From Paramacrobiotus metropolitanus (lineage: Eukaryota; Tardigrada; Eutardigrada; Parachela; Macrobiotidae): a stretch of 64,000 nucleotides of DNA. Under the pieces are notes generated by a model. That model was not told the DNA's origin, made no database searches, and was given only the letters and a program-made list of their open reading frames with translations. Below are positions 1-11,549 of this stretch, piece after piece. Where the stretch lies: contig NW_026570267.1 in the NCBI RefSeq assembly GCF_019649055.1, positions 124,001-188,000 on the forward strand. Direction: 5' to 3'. Numbering within the stretch: position 1 is the first letter of the stretch; the number at the start of each line of letters is the position of its first letter. The translations under genes and the position numbers were made by a program.

Positions 1-198
1 TAATATTATTTTACATTATTATTTTGTGTAGTATTAATTTTCGTTATATATGTGTTACTTATTGAATGCTAATTTGCTATATATATTTATTTTACTTATC
101 GGGTATTTTAAAATGCATTATTATTATTTTCATTTGCTGTGTGTTTATTGATAATTAATAATAAATAAACAGTTAATAGATATTAAGATCGATTGTAA
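1..198. other. AT-rich 3' flank of the chitin-binding gene
   Basis: No coding sequence is seen. On the minus strand an AATAAA-type signal (TTTATT on the plus strand near 136-142) lies about 60 bases beyond the stop codon of the chitin-binding gene and could be its poly(A) signal. A GTCAGT-like donor overlaps the last codons of that gene, so a further exon to the left of the window cannot be excluded. Confidence 0.4.
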
Positions 199-3100
199 TT
201 ACTGACCTTGGCAATTGACGTGTTGTTCGTTTTCGCATTTTCGCTTTTCCTTATCGTAGAGTGTTCCTTGACCACAGGTTCGCAGACGCGGATGCCAGTT
301 CTCGCAGTGATAGAACTTGGAGCAATCAAAGGGATGCCCAAAAATGCCGTTTTCTGTTGGGCACTTAAAATCCGGATCCCGACGGGCGGGTGCATCGGTA
401 GTCGCCACCAAAGGCGGAACTGGATCATCATGGTGATTAGCGGGAAGAATGACCTTTCCGTCCACGCACTTGCCACCACGAGCCCATTCACAACGCTATA
501 ACAGAATAAATTTTTCGTACAAGTTTAACATTTAACCAGCAAAAAATATATACAGTACTCTGTTCCACAGCAATAAATCATTCTCGAAAGTAAAACTACA
601 AACACATAACATTTTTTTATAATATAAGCACACCTGTTCAGTGAAGTTGAAGAAAAGCGGCTTGGGGCACGATTGCAAGAAGGCGATTTGTCCATCACCG
701 CAACTCCAGAACAACGTACAGTCGCTTTCGTGTGCATATAATCCCTGCGCTTCTGGGCATACAAAATCCTTATCGTCAATCTCGTTGTGGAGGGATCGTT
801 TGGGGCGCAACAACTGGTTATTCACAACTGGTGCCCAGGGATACTGAACTTGTTGACCAGCGGTCAGTTGGCCGTGTCCAGGTCGAGCCTCTTTCTGTGG
901 AGAAAACATCTGGGGATTGGTCGGTGCACGTGGACGGGTGATGACCTCGCGTTCTACCTCGTCAGCACTGTTTCCGACTTGCGAGCTCGCTAATGATAAA
1001 AAACTTCGCTTTAAATGTAAGTAACTCAGAACTGAAAACACGTACATGCTGTGAAAATGTGTTTTTGTTAAGAAATGCAGTTATTTGTATTTTGTTGTAA
1101 TTCGTGCTTTGATGGTAATTACAGTATTAGCATCAAATCACTTACGCATAATCATACGACATCCCACGCCTGTATCCCAGCTGGCGGAACATTCTTTCTT
1201 CGTTTCATCGAATACGGAGCCGGATGGGCAGTGTGTACGATACCAGCCGCCGCCGGGCATACAACTAGAGTAATCGAAAACAGTGGATAAAATTATGTGG
1301 AACCAAAGATTATGTTGAATTTTTTTTAAAATACGTATTTGTAATTACTTACGTAATGTAAGCACTGCAGTCATTAGGATCGGCATAAACTCCTTGTGAC
1401 CCTTTGGGACAGCGGAAGGATACTGGCTGGCGGAGCTGCTCCGATTTCAGATATCCCACCGGTGGCGCTGCGGTACTGTTGTGAGACCGGTTGGTTACGA
1501 CAATCGTGGTCATAATGTTATTGGTTACGTACACTGTCGTCCCCGAGTCCGGGTGTTGAATGACCGTGGTGTCCGCGGGATAGGCTGCAGCAGGAGGAAC
1601 GTAATTTGCGGGAGGAACATTGGACGGTGCTCCGTAACTATTGTCCCCAGGTGCGTATGTACTGGCTACCGGTGCCGCGGTTGTTGCTCCCCATTATTAT
1701 AGGCAGAAGTAGTCTCACTGGATCCAGACCACGGGAACATTGTGGGAATGGTAGGATACGTCGCGAATGTGTTATACGGGCTGAACGTTCCATAGGTATT
1801 GTACGGGCTGAATGTCGACCCACCCGGAGCAACGGTGGTGGCGTCGTAACCACTTCCGGCTCCAGAGGTCACTGTCGTGTGATCGTTATAAACCGGTTGT
1901 GCAGTAGTAACAACAGCGCTATCATAACCTGGTTGACCATTAGGGTAGGATGCAGCCGGCGTCGGTGTCTGGTTACCACCGGTCTCAAAAGATGGACCAT
2001 TATTGTCACGGGGATACTGGTTAGCGGGCATGGAGTTGACTGGGACATTGCTTCCGCCATACGAAGGTTGTGGTTGCGGGTTACTTCCTCCATTCGCCGG
2101 ATAGGTGGGTGCAACTGAAGTCTCGCCATATGTATTACTAGCCGGTGGTGCATTATAAGCCGGGGTCACGGTGGTTTCACTGGCATAAGAAGGATTGTTT
2201 GCCGGGTATGCAGCGTTTCCGGGTGCGCTTCCTCCATAACCATTTTGAGGAACAGACGTCGGACCGGATGTCGATGCCGTGGGATCGCCGTAACCGTTCT
2301 GTGCCGGTACATTGCCTCCATAAACAGGTGCAGCCGGTGTCGCGGCCGGGTTACCATACCCCGGATTAACCGTCGGGTTGGCATTGTTATTGTAGTCTGG
2401 ATTAGCTGGAGGATATCCGTTTTGTCCAGGTAATGCGTTCCCGCCATATTCATTTGGAGCAGGAGTCGGACTGTATGCTACAGTAGGTGATGGTGTCGCT
2501 TGGTCTCCATATCCGCCTGGCGCGGGGCCGCCACCATAACTTCCGGTGGTGGCGACTGGGTTACCGTACACTGGCGTAACTGTAGTAACTAGATTGCCGT
2601 CATAAACCGGATTTACTGGAGGGTAACCGTTTTGACCAGGTGCTGCGCCGTTACCGTATCCACTCGGTGTTACCGTGGTTGCTGCGACCGTGGGATTGTA
2701 AGCGCCATCGACCGCTCCTCCTGGATAACCGGGATTTCCCGCTCCAGTTCCAGCACTTGGAGTAGGCACTGGTACACTGGTCGTTCCCGATACTCCTCCA
2801 TACACGCCTGGGTTCAGGATGCCGGTATTATCACCAGGGGCACCGTATTGGTTAACTGGGTAGAGATTGTTAGTTCCGGGTGCAGGATATGGATTCGGAG
2901 CCGAGGTCACCGTCACCGGCCCGTACGGCTGCGGTATAGCAGTTGTGGGTTGCGTGGGATTGGCGGCGTCGTAACCAGGTACTGGTGCGGGGTTACCGGC
3001 ATTGTAACCAGGTACTGGTGCGGGGTTACCGGCGTCGTAACCAGGTACTGGTGCGGGGTTACCGGAATTGTAACCAGGTACTGGTGCGGGGTTACCGGCA

Positions 3101-4267
3101 TTGTAACCAGGTACGGGTGCTGGGTTACCGGCATTGTAACCAGGTACTGGTGCGGGGTTACCGGCATTGTAACCAGGTACTGCAGGATTAACGGCAGCGC
3201 TTCCAGGTACAGCCGCACCGTTTGTGGCCCCTGGGTTGGGATTTCCTGAAAAAAAACAAAAATTGTGCAATCAAAATAAATCAGTATGCACTATTAAAAT
3301 ATTGATTTTCAAGGTTTTAAATATTAAACATAATGTAAGTACCTCCAGTTGTTTTGCACGTGGACTCCGTGGGATATGCGCAGTATTTCTTAGTGTCATC
3401 ATAAACCAATCCTTGCCAACACTAAAGCATGTAAAAGAAGACGGATAAATGAGCAATCGGTAAATCAAGCCGCACTTTGCAATGATAGTTTACCTGCATG
3501 TGTGTGTAATCGCATTTCCAGCATCTGTAATATTGTAAAATGTTGTTTGAATTTGTATTAGTACAAAAAATTTGCAAATTTAATTAGATTTCACAAATTC
3601 TTGCAATTGGTACGTACTCGTAATAAGCGCTGCAGTTCTGCGGATCGGGGGATGGTCCATCTGGTCGCAAACACGGATTTGGATACTGAGGTGAGGAAGG
3701 GCATGCGGCACCGCTATTCCCATTATTATCCGTGGATGTGTACGATTGGAACTTCAAGCGTGGCCATTTGCGGTCAAACAACTTAGCCGGCGACACGGGT
3801 GCACCCTTTTTGTATTGGCCATACGTGGGATTCTGTGGATTACCATTGGGACACGGTACCGCGCTGGCCCAGTTGCATGCCTTGATTTTGTCATCAAAAT
3901 ACAGTCCTTCGTTACAGTACTGAATTGTCCATGCGTAATCCCAGCAGCTGAAAAATTGTGTGATAATTATTATTCTAGTGTAAATCAGTAAATGTAATTA
4001 AATTAAAAACATAAGAATAAACTTAAAATTACGCACATGTTCGGCACAAAGCATGCCGAAGATTACTAAAAAAGATTATATATAAATTTATTATTACTAA
4101 AACACATAAAATTTGAATACTTACTTATAAAACGCGGAACAATTATCCGGATTGGCAAATTGACCTTTCGCCGTAGGACAGACGAAATCCGCCGTATACT
4201 GTGCACCAGCTAGTGTTATCACACCGACAACCAACGCACAAGACGAAACAGCTACAAAGTGAAACAT
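199..4267 (-). CDS. Secreted multi-domain chitin-binding (peritrophin-A/CBM14) protein with Pro-Gly repeat region
   Basis: Reconstructed exons (minus strand): 4267-4125, 3947 to about 3613, a 31-base exon near 3524-3494, 3421-3343, 3245-1353, 1264-1146, 989-634 and 495-199. All junctions have GT-AG ends and matching phases. The start ATG (4267) opens a signal peptide (MFHFVAVSSCALVVGVITLA). Five type-2 chitin-binding domains follow, each with the six-Cys pattern (e.g. FVCP..G.FANPDNCSAFYNCW): two before and three after a long Gly/Pro/Asn/Tyr-rich linker coded by exon 5. This family binds chitin in cuticle or peritrophic matrix, so an extracellular matrix role is inferred. The linker holds about seven PGYNAGNPAPV copies. 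The reading frame of exon 5 breaks at the GGGG run (CCCC, 1689-1692); one extra G would join the two open frames. The last codons could also be a splice donor. Confidence 0.85.
2964..3184 (-). repeat. 33-bp in-frame tandem repeat (PGYNAGNPAPV)
   Basis: About seven copies of a 33-base unit, nearly identical at DNA level (plus-strand core CCAGGTACTGGTGCGGGGTT), lie inside exon 5 of the chitin-binding gene. The unit is exactly 11 codons, so copy number can change without breaking the frame. The variation between copies (Asn/Asp, Ala/Ser) is small, which suggests recent expansion or homogenisation. Confidence 0.95.
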
Positions 4268-5436
4268 TTTCAAATGTAGTTTCTCATTCGCAGAAAAAAA
4301 TATAGAAATGAACAGATAATGAAAACAAACCATTACCTGGCGATCTTTTATATGGGTTAAATTTTGCGAGTTAGCGGCGGCGTTTTCCGTAAACAATCGA
4401 GAGGAATATTAAGAGCTTCCTTATTGACCACACAGCGGCACAACCGCGACGATAGCGAGCACATTGGGCGACGGTCTAACATCCGCAAACTCGGCAGTGT
4501 TTTGCGGAAAAATCATCCCTGTTCAGGTATAAAGACCTTGCATAAATTGACTAATAGTGACGTATACAATTTTGTACTAACAACTCAACCGTACGTATTG
4601 TACTAACAACCCAGGTACTTGCACATGCGATTCATACGTATGTTTTCGTCAGCGTTTACTGTGATATGATACTTCCAAATACCGCAAACATATCGCAGAT
4701 TATGTACAGGATGCAGTACATAATCAAATATACGTTTCATTATGGTATTATTAATGTACTAACTAAACGGCTTGCTGTAGCAGTACCAACAACTAGTACT
4801 GTACGAGTGTGACACAGAAAAAAATGCTATTCACATATTTGCATAGGAAATCGTATAATATACGATGGCTCATCAATCTCCCGCCTAACCTGTGGGTCAA
4901 ACGGAAGGAAAGCTGCAAATGTATATCAACAGACACACTTGAGGATTTGGGTGTTAAGTAAATGGCCGAGGTTGCTGTTTGCATGCACGTGGTGTACGCG
5001 ACTATCGGGCATGCATACGACGACAACATGCACGTGCAGTACAGGAAACCACAAATCTGCACTTCAGAATGCTGCTTCCATTTTGTAATTTTATTTACGA
5101 TTTAATACAATAGTTAATTTAATTAAATAGTTACTTATCTGGCCGAAAAAAAAATTCTGCAGCAATGCCGTTGCGCCTATTTTCCATCATTAATGCACAA
5201 GTAAGTACAGGTACAATATTACAGTATGGGCACAACTACAGGTATATGAAATATAGATACTATATATTGTACGTATGTATTCTTTAACTGCAGTGTAAAA
5301 CAAGTACAATTATGTGCTGGCCTGCCTGGCCATGAAATTTTTGACTCAGTATATTTATTTAGCGCCCCAATTATTTTAGGCCTAAATCGTGTAATTTTAC
5401 AGGTTCTGTTGCATTTCAAGCTCCCATCGGCCATAG
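4268..5436. other. Intergenic, no gene seen
   Basis: This is the 5' side of the chitin-binding gene and the 3' side of the homeobox gene. Open frames here are short, overlap on both strands and lack recognisable domains. Short GTAC/TACTTGTA-rich stretches recur, as elsewhere in the window. No promoter can be named with confidence. Confidence 0.5.
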
Positions 5437-6583
5437 TTAACAGTAAAAGTACGGTGGAAAATTAGCCAAGACCCGTGGATTAATGCGAAAAGCGATGCCA
5501 TTCATAATAGCACTGATTTCCGACGAGCGTTGTACGACTTGGAGAGCTGGAGCCGGAAGAGCGACATCGCTGCCGCAGTTAGACGTGGTGCGGCTGGCAT
5601 CGATCTTCGTGGAGTTTCCGATGTCGGACTCGCTTCCACTGGATCCTGATTGGAAAAGCGGCACAGCCGGACAGCCGTTCTGGTGATGGACCGCGTGTTC
5701 ACGCAGCTGCTCAGCCCGACTAGCGAATGTCGTCTGGCGCTTCCATTTTGTCCGGCGGTTTTGAAACCTTCAAAAGCATGAAAGCGAAAAGGAGAAAAAC
5801 AGTCGGCCTGACACGCATAGTGTGGAACGGGTTAAATAAAATACCATCTCAGACAGTAATTTATGATATTTTCATGTTTTCTATACATGCCATAAGGTTT
5901 TCTTATAAGACATCATTAGATTAAGGTCCCTGTATGTGTTAACTGCAAATTTGCGTAGTAATTACAATTTTCTGTTTAATCAAACTCAAAAAATATGCCT
6001 GGAAATGCCAGTTTTAATACAATGTTTTCAAATTTTGCGTATATTTATTCAGGGAACGTGCGCGTATTTTTATTTGCACTTTAAGCAAAATATTTAATAC
6101 TTTGAAAAGCACTTTGAAAAGAAAAAGTCATGTAGAGTACTGTGCAGATATGTACAACTGTATCTGTCAGTAAGATCTGTTATAGATATTGCATACATGC
6201 GACAAACGTGTACAGCTGCAGAAATTAAGATTTATGGTGTGTGCATATCAACAATAAAGACGCTGCACCAGAAGATGCACTTACCAGCATTTAACCTGAG
6301 CTTCAGAAAGACACAAAATTTCCGCCACCTGACTGCGATCCGATAAGGTCAGATACTTCTGGCAGCGAAATTTGGATTCCAGATATGTCAACTGGGATCG
6401 AGAAAACGCTGTGCGTCGTCTCCGCTGCAGCCGCATTTTACGCTTTCTGGGATGACCTTTCTTCAGTTCCTGCACCGACTGGGCAGGATCATCTCGTTCT
6501 GTAACACCTTCTACTGGCTGCTCAGACAATTCAAGTAAATCGCGTATCATAAAGGACTTCTTACTACAGTTAAAATCCGCCAT
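5437..6583 (-). CDS. BarH-like homeobox transcription factor
   Basis: Two exons, 6583-6285 and 5767-5437, join in phase (TG|G) to give 209 residues. The ATG at 6583 opens MADFNCSKKSFMIRDLLEL. The SFMIRDLLEL stretch resembles the short FIL motif of BarH-class proteins. The homeodomain begins RRRRTAFSRSQLTYLESKF, then QKYLTLSDRSQVAEILCLSE, and the recognition helix QVKCWFQNRRTKWKRQ is completed only across the splice. Gln at homeodomain position 50 and RTKWKRQT fit the ANTP-class/Bar group. The tail PPYFYC recalls the SPYFYH of Bar proteins. Oddities are Cys at position 47 (normally Ile, Val or Thr) and Phe rather than the Bar-typical Tyr at position 49. HMX or Gbx affinity is an alternative. 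It should act in the nucleus as a sequence-specific developmental regulator. Confidence 0.8.
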
Positions 6584-7899
6584 TGTTAAAAGGTCACCAC
6601 GAATTACACGCAAATGTACGCATGTATACCCAGCGATCTCTTGGTTGCTCCCATACTGGTTTGTTTCTTATAAATGCTTCTTTTACATTTTCACTCTCTA
6701 ATGCCCGAAGGATGTTGGTAATTGTTTCGTTTTGACCATTAGAGACTGACGCTGAAATGTGCAAATTAGTGATCTTTCAGCTGTATTCATTTGCGCCTGT
6801 TCAAGAGGCCAGTGCCGGATCAGTGGTATCATCAGCCAGAAATCCTTCTAATTTCGGGATCGATTACAAGTCAATTATGCAAAACGGTGTGATTTCAATA
6901 AGTCGAATTTGAAGAGCAAATGCGACCGATAAAAGCAGCGCTAACCAGCCGTAAACGAACGTTACGCGAATAATCAAAAGCACCGCGTTCTGCTACGCGC
7001 ATAGTGGTGCGTATGAATTGCTTGATACAGCTGCTGTACGATTACATACAATGTCATAACGATCCTATCGGTTTATAAAATTATGGTCACAGAAGTGTAA
7101 AGTTTACTGTTTTTAATATTCTTGATTCCAGTGGGTAAATCGAAAAGCAGTAAATAACTTATCCGAAATTAAAGTACAACTGTTAGCCAGAGATTTATTT
7201 GGATGCGGTCTACATATATGTATAAGCTTTTGTGAAATAAAATTGTGACAATATGAAAACTACGCTATTACTCTTAATTAGCAGTAAAAATAACAGAGAC
7301 TATCTGTAGTGCAACGTGCATATAATTGATTCGTGTAAAATTCTGCTAAGACCTCCAAAAAATCATTACCACAGCGTTTAAAAATTGCAATTCAGAGCTT
7401 GCGACAGCACCGTTTTCGCTGTGTGATCGGTTCGTGTCGTTTGTGGTTGTCATATGACCGGAAGTGGACTATCGCGTACACATTCAGGCAATTAAAAATC
7501 GCTGCCGACAAATCTTTGCCATTAATTTTCAGTTATCGATATCAGCCATTATATTTAGCTACTGTACGTACAGCTGGCTAACTTTTCGCATATGCATTTT
7601 AACATTACGTACGGTGTATCGGCCAGACTGATAAACTTCGCCCATGATTAATGCACTTATATTAAATTACGGTATTTTAGCTTATTATTTCAATTTTTTT
7701 ATAATTTCACTTATTATTCCATTATTTAATTTTTATATTTTGAAAAACACTCTAGTCTATGGGAGTAAGTGAGCATTCCCATTCATAAAATTATTCCGCC
7801 ACTCGCGGCGTGGCTTATTAAGAAGGAAGCGCCTCGCAGTTGCTGAGCGAATGGTGTGAATTTCGAACTCGATCATTTGTTGACAACCCCAGCTGCAAG
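6584..7899. other. Intergenic region between divergent genes
   Basis: This is shared 5' flank of the minus-strand homeobox gene and the plus-strand secreted gene at 7900. It has no credible coding exon and no recognised repeat. It should hold both promoters, but I see no motif that I can defend. Confidence 0.5.
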
Positions 7900-10668
7900 A
7901 TGGACTCATCAATAATTCCCTTACATATTTTTCACTATATAAAAACATTTCTGTGTCTCCTGCTGATTATCTCAAACATCAGCCACTTTACTTTTGCCGC
8001 AATTGCGCTAAATGGCCGGATAAACGCCCGCCCCTACGACGGTTTCCAGTTCCTGGAGCCCGCGCTGATCCCCACGGGGAATTATATTTCCCTATCAGGC
8101 ATTATGCCGTCCATCGTATCCAATAGTACATCGTCATTACCCAACAGCCCCGCACAGGATGAGCTGATTACCACCATCCTAAACGTGCTGGATGGCCTGC
8201 TAACGAGCCCCGCATCCAGCAGTAAACCAATCAGTGCACGGCGTCGTCGTCGTCGTCGCGCCGCCGGCATAATTCCCAGCAGCAGCAGCGGCATTCGCCC
8301 GCTAACCACGATCCGCATCCCCATGGGAATTTTCATCTCCGACCAATCAAGCGATGTACAGCACGATGCGTTGTTGCAGCAGCCGGGTGCGAGTAAGGCG
8401 CGTCTCACCAGCGGACTGAGCAGGGTGATACAGCGGCTGCGCCAGTCAGCCGATAGTGGCGGTCGACAGCGCGGCACATTTAATTATGCCCGCACATTCA
8501 ACGGACTGGCGCCCGTTGAGCCGGTGTACATCCCCCGTGGCTATTTTATCCCACTGACCCCCCTGCTGTCCGGCAAGCAGGAATTGCCGCCCACGGAAGC
8601 ATCACGGCCCTTCGCTGGGATTCAGCCGCTGACTCTCACGCAGTTAGCCGGTGGGATTTTTATTCCGCATAGGATGCCGGCACTACCCAATGATATTCCT
8701 TCACAAATTGTTCCGCCAGGTACTTCGTCTTACTGAATTTATGCATAATAGTCTAGCTTGCTTGCGCTTGCTGGCACTCTTTTAAACAAACTGCTATTAA
8801 TGTTTTTACCACGCAGATAAAAAATCAACAGATAATTAGTTAAAAATAATACTTTGTAGAAAGCAAACCAGGGACAAACATTTCTCAGCCGAGTTGGCCG
8901 TCTACGCAAACCGACGCACCGATTATTCTTCCGCCACCCAAGCCGATAAATTCTGGGAAACGCAGACGACTATACCGCCGGAAGTACCGGCAACGGCAAC
9001 CCCGCTTATCACCACCGTCGTCACCACTCCCACCAACGTTCCCATCAGCAGTCTCATCACCAGTCCCACAACTACCGTAATGGTTACCAATGCCACTTCG
9101 ACGGTTGTTCAAACGTCCCCATCAGCGGTTACCTTGTTGACCGATTCCACGACGATCAGTACCACGGTCACGACAAGTACTGTTACTGCCGGCACAACCC
9201 CGGTTGCCACAGTTACCAGCGCTACCAGTATAGTTACCACTGCCACGCCTACTGTTCCTACCACAAGCTCGAATTCATCGACCATGGCATCACTGCCGCC
9301 CGTGTTCAATGGCCCACCAACCCCTCCACCCAGTATAGTGGCAAAACCACCATCTAATGGCCTCCCGGCTGATGTTCTTTTTTAAGATTTTACCTTGAAC
9401 ATTGTTACTGGTTTCGATTTGACTTTGCTTTGCTCAATTTCGCTTTTTCTGCTATGCTTCTGCTTCGCTTGTTGTCTGTTTTAATTATCTTAATTATTAC
9501 AAATACACTCGTATACAGTACAGATTAAACTAATGTAATATTTTATGGTTGCGATGCTGCGTTCACTAGGCTCGGAAGTCTTTCCAGAATTTCCAGCCGA
9601 TGCCGGTGATCTGTTCGGAGAGGAGGATATAGAGCATCTACTTAACAATGGTAATAACTAGTACAAGTACACCGAGCTCCTACTGAGCCAGTATTAATGA
9701 ATTTTAATTTTTGTCCAAAAGCTATCAGTATGTTTCCACACACTGTATTTGTAAAACATTTGTACGAGCTGAAAATGCGCAATACACGCAGTTTGCAGAA
9801 GGTTACTTAATTAAAAATAACTAAAATAAAATTATTCTAGTTTTTTGTACTGTACTTTAAGCGTAGACACTCTGTATTTGCTGTAAAGTTATTCTGTGTA
9901 AGAAACAATTAGAAATATCGATCAACTAACACGCGTTGCTCTAACAGTTAATTGTAAAACGTGGGGAGCGTTTACAGTTACAACAAGTACTGTCATGATC
10001 ATAATTATTAGAATGATAGTACACAAAAGTAAACAAAGGCACGAAACCACATTTAAACAAATGATGCAGTAACTAATTAACAGTTAAGTTAAAAGTTAAT
10101 TCGAATAGCCAATCGACATATATAGGTTGCGCAGAATTTGTTACGAATTAGGTGGCCATTCGGCCGAAAATATCGATGAACCTGTACCGACACTGCCCCT
10201 TTCGATGACCTCGACGAGACAACAACGTCGACCAGGAGAACAACCGTAAAATCAACTTTTTCTAAACAGGAAACAGTTGTCACAACGTCCACATTACGAA
10301 CTACCAGAGCATCCCTGACATGGGCATCTTCTAAGAGTCCCTCGTCACTGAGCACAACGAACAGTAAAGCATCACAGTCGCAGAATACACAGAAAACTTC
10401 CAGTACTACGCCCAGTCAGCCGGATGACACTAGCGCCGACGACATCCTCGATTTTGATCCACAACATGCGCAGTCGACAACAAGTGGCACGACCGAGGAC
10501 ACACCACCACCACCGCCTGACCCCGACGATTTATCGCAGAGTACAACAATAACACCGGCGGAGTCGGTTAATTTAAGCGTTCTGTTGCCGCCAGGACTGC
10601 AGACACGCACACGATCCGGTGTTGTCTATTTACAAATCCCACCGAAAGAAGCGGTTGCTGACGCCTAA
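7900..10668 (+). CDS. Secreted protein of an unrecognised GIxPLT-repeat family, Thr/Ser-rich tail (paralogue A)
   Basis: Exon 1 (7900-8719) starts at an ATG that gives a signal peptide (hydrophobic residues about 13-33). It carries four copies of a motif of the form G[IL]xP[LV]xxxxxPxG[IY]FI at residues about 51-65, 131-147, 202-219 and 240-256. A seven-Arg run (114-120) after repeat 1 is a likely proprotein-convertase site. Exon 2 (8889 to about 9332 or 9385) joins in phase 1 and codes a Thr/Val/Pro-rich mucin-like stretch. A small acidic exon (9588-9650, FPADAGDLFGEEDIEHLLNN) and a terminal Thr-rich frame (open 10180-10668, stop TAA) probably complete it. The frame at the start of the last exon (10152 onward) does not run cleanly into the long frame, so an indel or unrecognised junction lies near 10200. 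The family is unknown to me; an extracellular, glycosylated role is inferred. The gene beginning at 11550 is a tandem paralogue. Confidence 0.65.
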
Positions 10669-11549
10669 ATCTGTGGATAATTTTGTAAAGCTGCAACTGT
10701 AATTTGCGATCGGACGCCCTAGTTTTTTTTTCTACAGGAGCACGTAGACACTGTTTTAATTTTATGTACATTTTATGTACTGTTTTAATTTTATGTATAT
10801 TGAGTGAACATGTTTTTCGTTTTGGATTGGATTCGTCACAATTAACACGTTTCTTGCCGGTTATTAGACCACGGACACTCGGGCACAATAACTGTCCAGA
10901 ATCTTTTTACAACTGCTACTTTGATAGCTGGGGAATAAAAACAATGTCATAATTATGTGCATGAGCAGTCCCAGTTATAGTGCATCGATTAAGACCATGC
11001 TCAACAAAGTGACTACTGTATCTGTAAACAGATTGCAGAGGTGTTGCTCCATACGCAACGCGCGATCTTGTCTATAAAAAAATTAAAGAAAGTACAGAAT
11101 CGACGGAGATGTACAAAATTAGAAAATAAGAAATTTTGAGAGATGCGTTTGCGCGAACAAAAATAAAGACAAACGCTATTTACTGTTTTGTCAGGGAGTT
11201 TCGAGTAGGACATCGATCGGGAAGGTCGTTTCACTCTTATGGTTAATTTATATGAATAATTAATGCACAACACTCTAAACTGTCGATCACTTGTCAGCAG
11301 TTTTTGAGAACAGTTAAACTGCTTACGGTGACGATACGAAAGCCATGCTTAGATTTCGATGATCACCCAAAAAAAATTAAAAACTGCTGAAGCACGGGTA
11401 AAGGTGACTGCTGTTACCGTTAACTTCCGTTCAACACCAAATCCTACTCGAGTAGAGTATTGCACGTACCCAAAATCGCGAGCAAAACAAACATGACCAC
11501 CAGTTAATGAGCGCAGATTACAGACAGCCTCCCATAGTAGGTTGCCATT
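10669..11549. other. Intergenic between tandem paralogues
   Basis: AT-rich, with several TTTTATGTAC repeats near 10760-10800. No coding exon is supported and no ACE-like sequence follows paralogue A here, unlike paralogue B. Confidence 0.5.

Noticed and set aside
1666-1737. A 32-base GTGAGA...GAG stretch that would restore the chitin-binding frame if it were an intron
   Set aside because: All well-supported introns here are 59 bases or longer. A missing G in the GGGG run explains the break more simply. The same reasoning rejects a 25-base intron near 41400, where a 61-base intron with a GTAAGG donor fits better.
2632-3249. A 205-residue plus-strand open frame full of RYWCGVTGIVT repeats
   Set aside because: It is the antisense shadow of the 33-bp coding repeat of the chitin-binding gene. 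The minus-strand frame has the signal peptide, domain context and splice sites.
5483-5702. Plus-strand frame overlapping the second homeobox exon
   Set aside because: It is a shadow frame. The minus-strand reading completes the homeodomain in phase.
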